DNA of 5,991 nucleotides from positions 1 to 5,991 of the forward strand of contig CAYGTK010000227.1 of assembly GCA_964352775.1 (NCBI GenBank), in the 5' to 3' direction. This document shows, in pieces, positions 5,332 to 5,991 of this stretch (position 1 is its first letter; every line of letters begins with the position of its first letter). The notes beneath the pieces were generated by a model, which did no database searches, was not told the DNA's origin, and was given only the letters and a program-made list of their open reading frames with translations. The translations under genes and the position numbers were made by a program. The DNA is from CAYGTK01 sp964352775 (GTDB lineage: Bacteria > Bacteroidota > Bacteroidia > Chitinophagales > CAIOSU01).

Positions 5332-5991
5332 GCTGTTGCTGCGATGCAGTCCGTTTTCTAGATGTAGTGATTCTGTTTTCGTAGCTAAACATGGTGATAA
5401 TATAGAGGGTATGGATTTAATATAGGCAATGTATGTATAGCTACGTACTAATAAAATGGATAGCCTTTTTCTATTATTAGCTTCTTGAGCACTTTTTTTT
5501 ACTGCTTATTGATGATGTAGTATAAAAAATATATGTTCGCCTTCACTCTTCCATTGTAAAGACTCTTATTGATTATAAAAAAGACTAATTAGTTAACTGT
5601 CAATGTTTTACCTCAGGGCTTGCATTTTACCTAAGTCCAGAGTGTAAAACTTACACTTTAAATAATTATGTTAATTAATTGTAAATAATCCTTCTATAAT
5701 TTGGTATTATAAAATATAATCAGGTCTTTTGGTAATAGTTGTTGCCCAACTGAAAGATTATTAGATGATTTATTAAAAAAGATCTGCTATGAAAGAAATG
5801 ACCTTTCCCCCCAGAATTATACTGATGTTTTCAGTACCCCCCATTTGGCCCGCTACGGCTTAGAGGAATTATTAGTTTCAAACTTATTGTACAGGTAGTA
5901 TCGGCTTAAAGCCTTTACAGGTCTTGCTTTTCTAGATGTCAATACACTACCAGTATAGCTGTTTTTGTTATCAAATCATGAGTTTGTTTAG
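5297..5991. other. AT-rich region without a recognisable gene
   Basis: About 695 bases hold no open frame that I would call a gene, and I recognise no tRNA, rRNA or known ncRNA. The longest start-to-stop I translated near the right end is 24 codons (5789-5863) and resembles nothing. Visible structure: an inverted repeat CTAATAA/TTATTAG (5448-5454, 5474-5480), a repeat cluster at 5606-5657, a TATAATTTG at 5695-5703 that is promoter-like but lacks a well-spaced TTG, and two six-C runs at 5807-5812 and 5837-5842. The right end may be the leader of a gene beyond the window. Confidence 0.6.
5606..5657. repeat. TTTTAC motif cluster with 19-base spacing and a 17-bp palindrome
   Basis: TTTTACCTCAG (5606-5616) and TTTTACCTAAG (5625-5635) differ at one base in eleven and start 19 bases apart. 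A reversed copy, GTAAAA, starts another 19 bases on at 5644. It sits inside a palindrome: AGTGTAA (5641-5647), three bases, TTACACT (5651-5657). This looks like a cluster of protein-binding sites, for example an operator. Chance cannot be excluded in AT-rich DNA. Confidence 0.4.

Noticed and set aside
5789..5863. A 24-codon ATG-to-TAG frame (MKEMTFPP onward).
   Set aside because: Too short, Pro-rich because of the C-runs, no ribosome binding site and no resemblance to a known small protein.
5354..5939. The 12-mer TTTTCTAGATGT occurs at 5354-5365 and 5928-5939.
   Set aside because: A 12-base match in a 6-kb AT-rich window is expected about once by chance, and the flanks do not match, so it is not evidence for insertion ends or attachment sites.

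Overview
The window looks like accessory chromosomal DNA from a member of the Bacteroidota. The strongest taxonomic clue is a type IX secretion (Por) C-terminal sorting domain on the protein encoded at 3408-5296, an export system restricted to that phylum. The mostly poor Shine-Dalgarno signals and AT-rich intergenic DNA fit this. I cannot place it below phylum.

Layout: (1) 1-2108, minus strand, cut by the window edge: at least 702 residues of an NLR-like STAND protein with an N-terminal Mrr-type PD-(D/E)xK nuclease, an NB-ARC ATPase, a winged helix and C-terminal TPRs. The last visible TPRs are 42-residue units encoded by two 126-bp tandem copies that are 93% identical. (2) 2109-2204: a short gap with a 9-bp inverted repeat. 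(3) 2205-3191, minus strand: a full-length homologue of eukaryotic sterol C-24 methyltransferase (Erg6/SMT1), including the C-terminal sterol-methyltransferase domain. (4) 3192-3407: a divergent intergenic region with a perfect 10-bp inverted repeat next to the methyltransferase and TTAAC direct repeats next to the opposite gene. (5) 3408-5296, plus strand: a secreted sphingomyelinase C-like enzyme of the endonuclease/exonuclease/phosphatase fold, followed by an Ig-like segment and the T9SS sorting domain. One frame change near 4580-4613 breaks it into two reading frames and separates the catalytic Asp-His pair from the rest of the active site. (6) 5297-5991: about 700 bases of AT-rich DNA with no convincing gene, a probable terminator at its left end and a cluster of short repeats near 5606-5657.

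The STAND gene has the effector-ATPase-sensor layout of bacterial NLR-like antiphage proteins and is the best candidate for a defence system here. The methyltransferase and the sphingomyelinase-like gene are divergent neighbours, and the families they belong to act on sterols and sphingomyelin, both typical of eukaryotic membranes. This suggests, by inference only, contact with eukaryotic lipids. I see no direct evidence that the STAND gene and the lipid genes work together.
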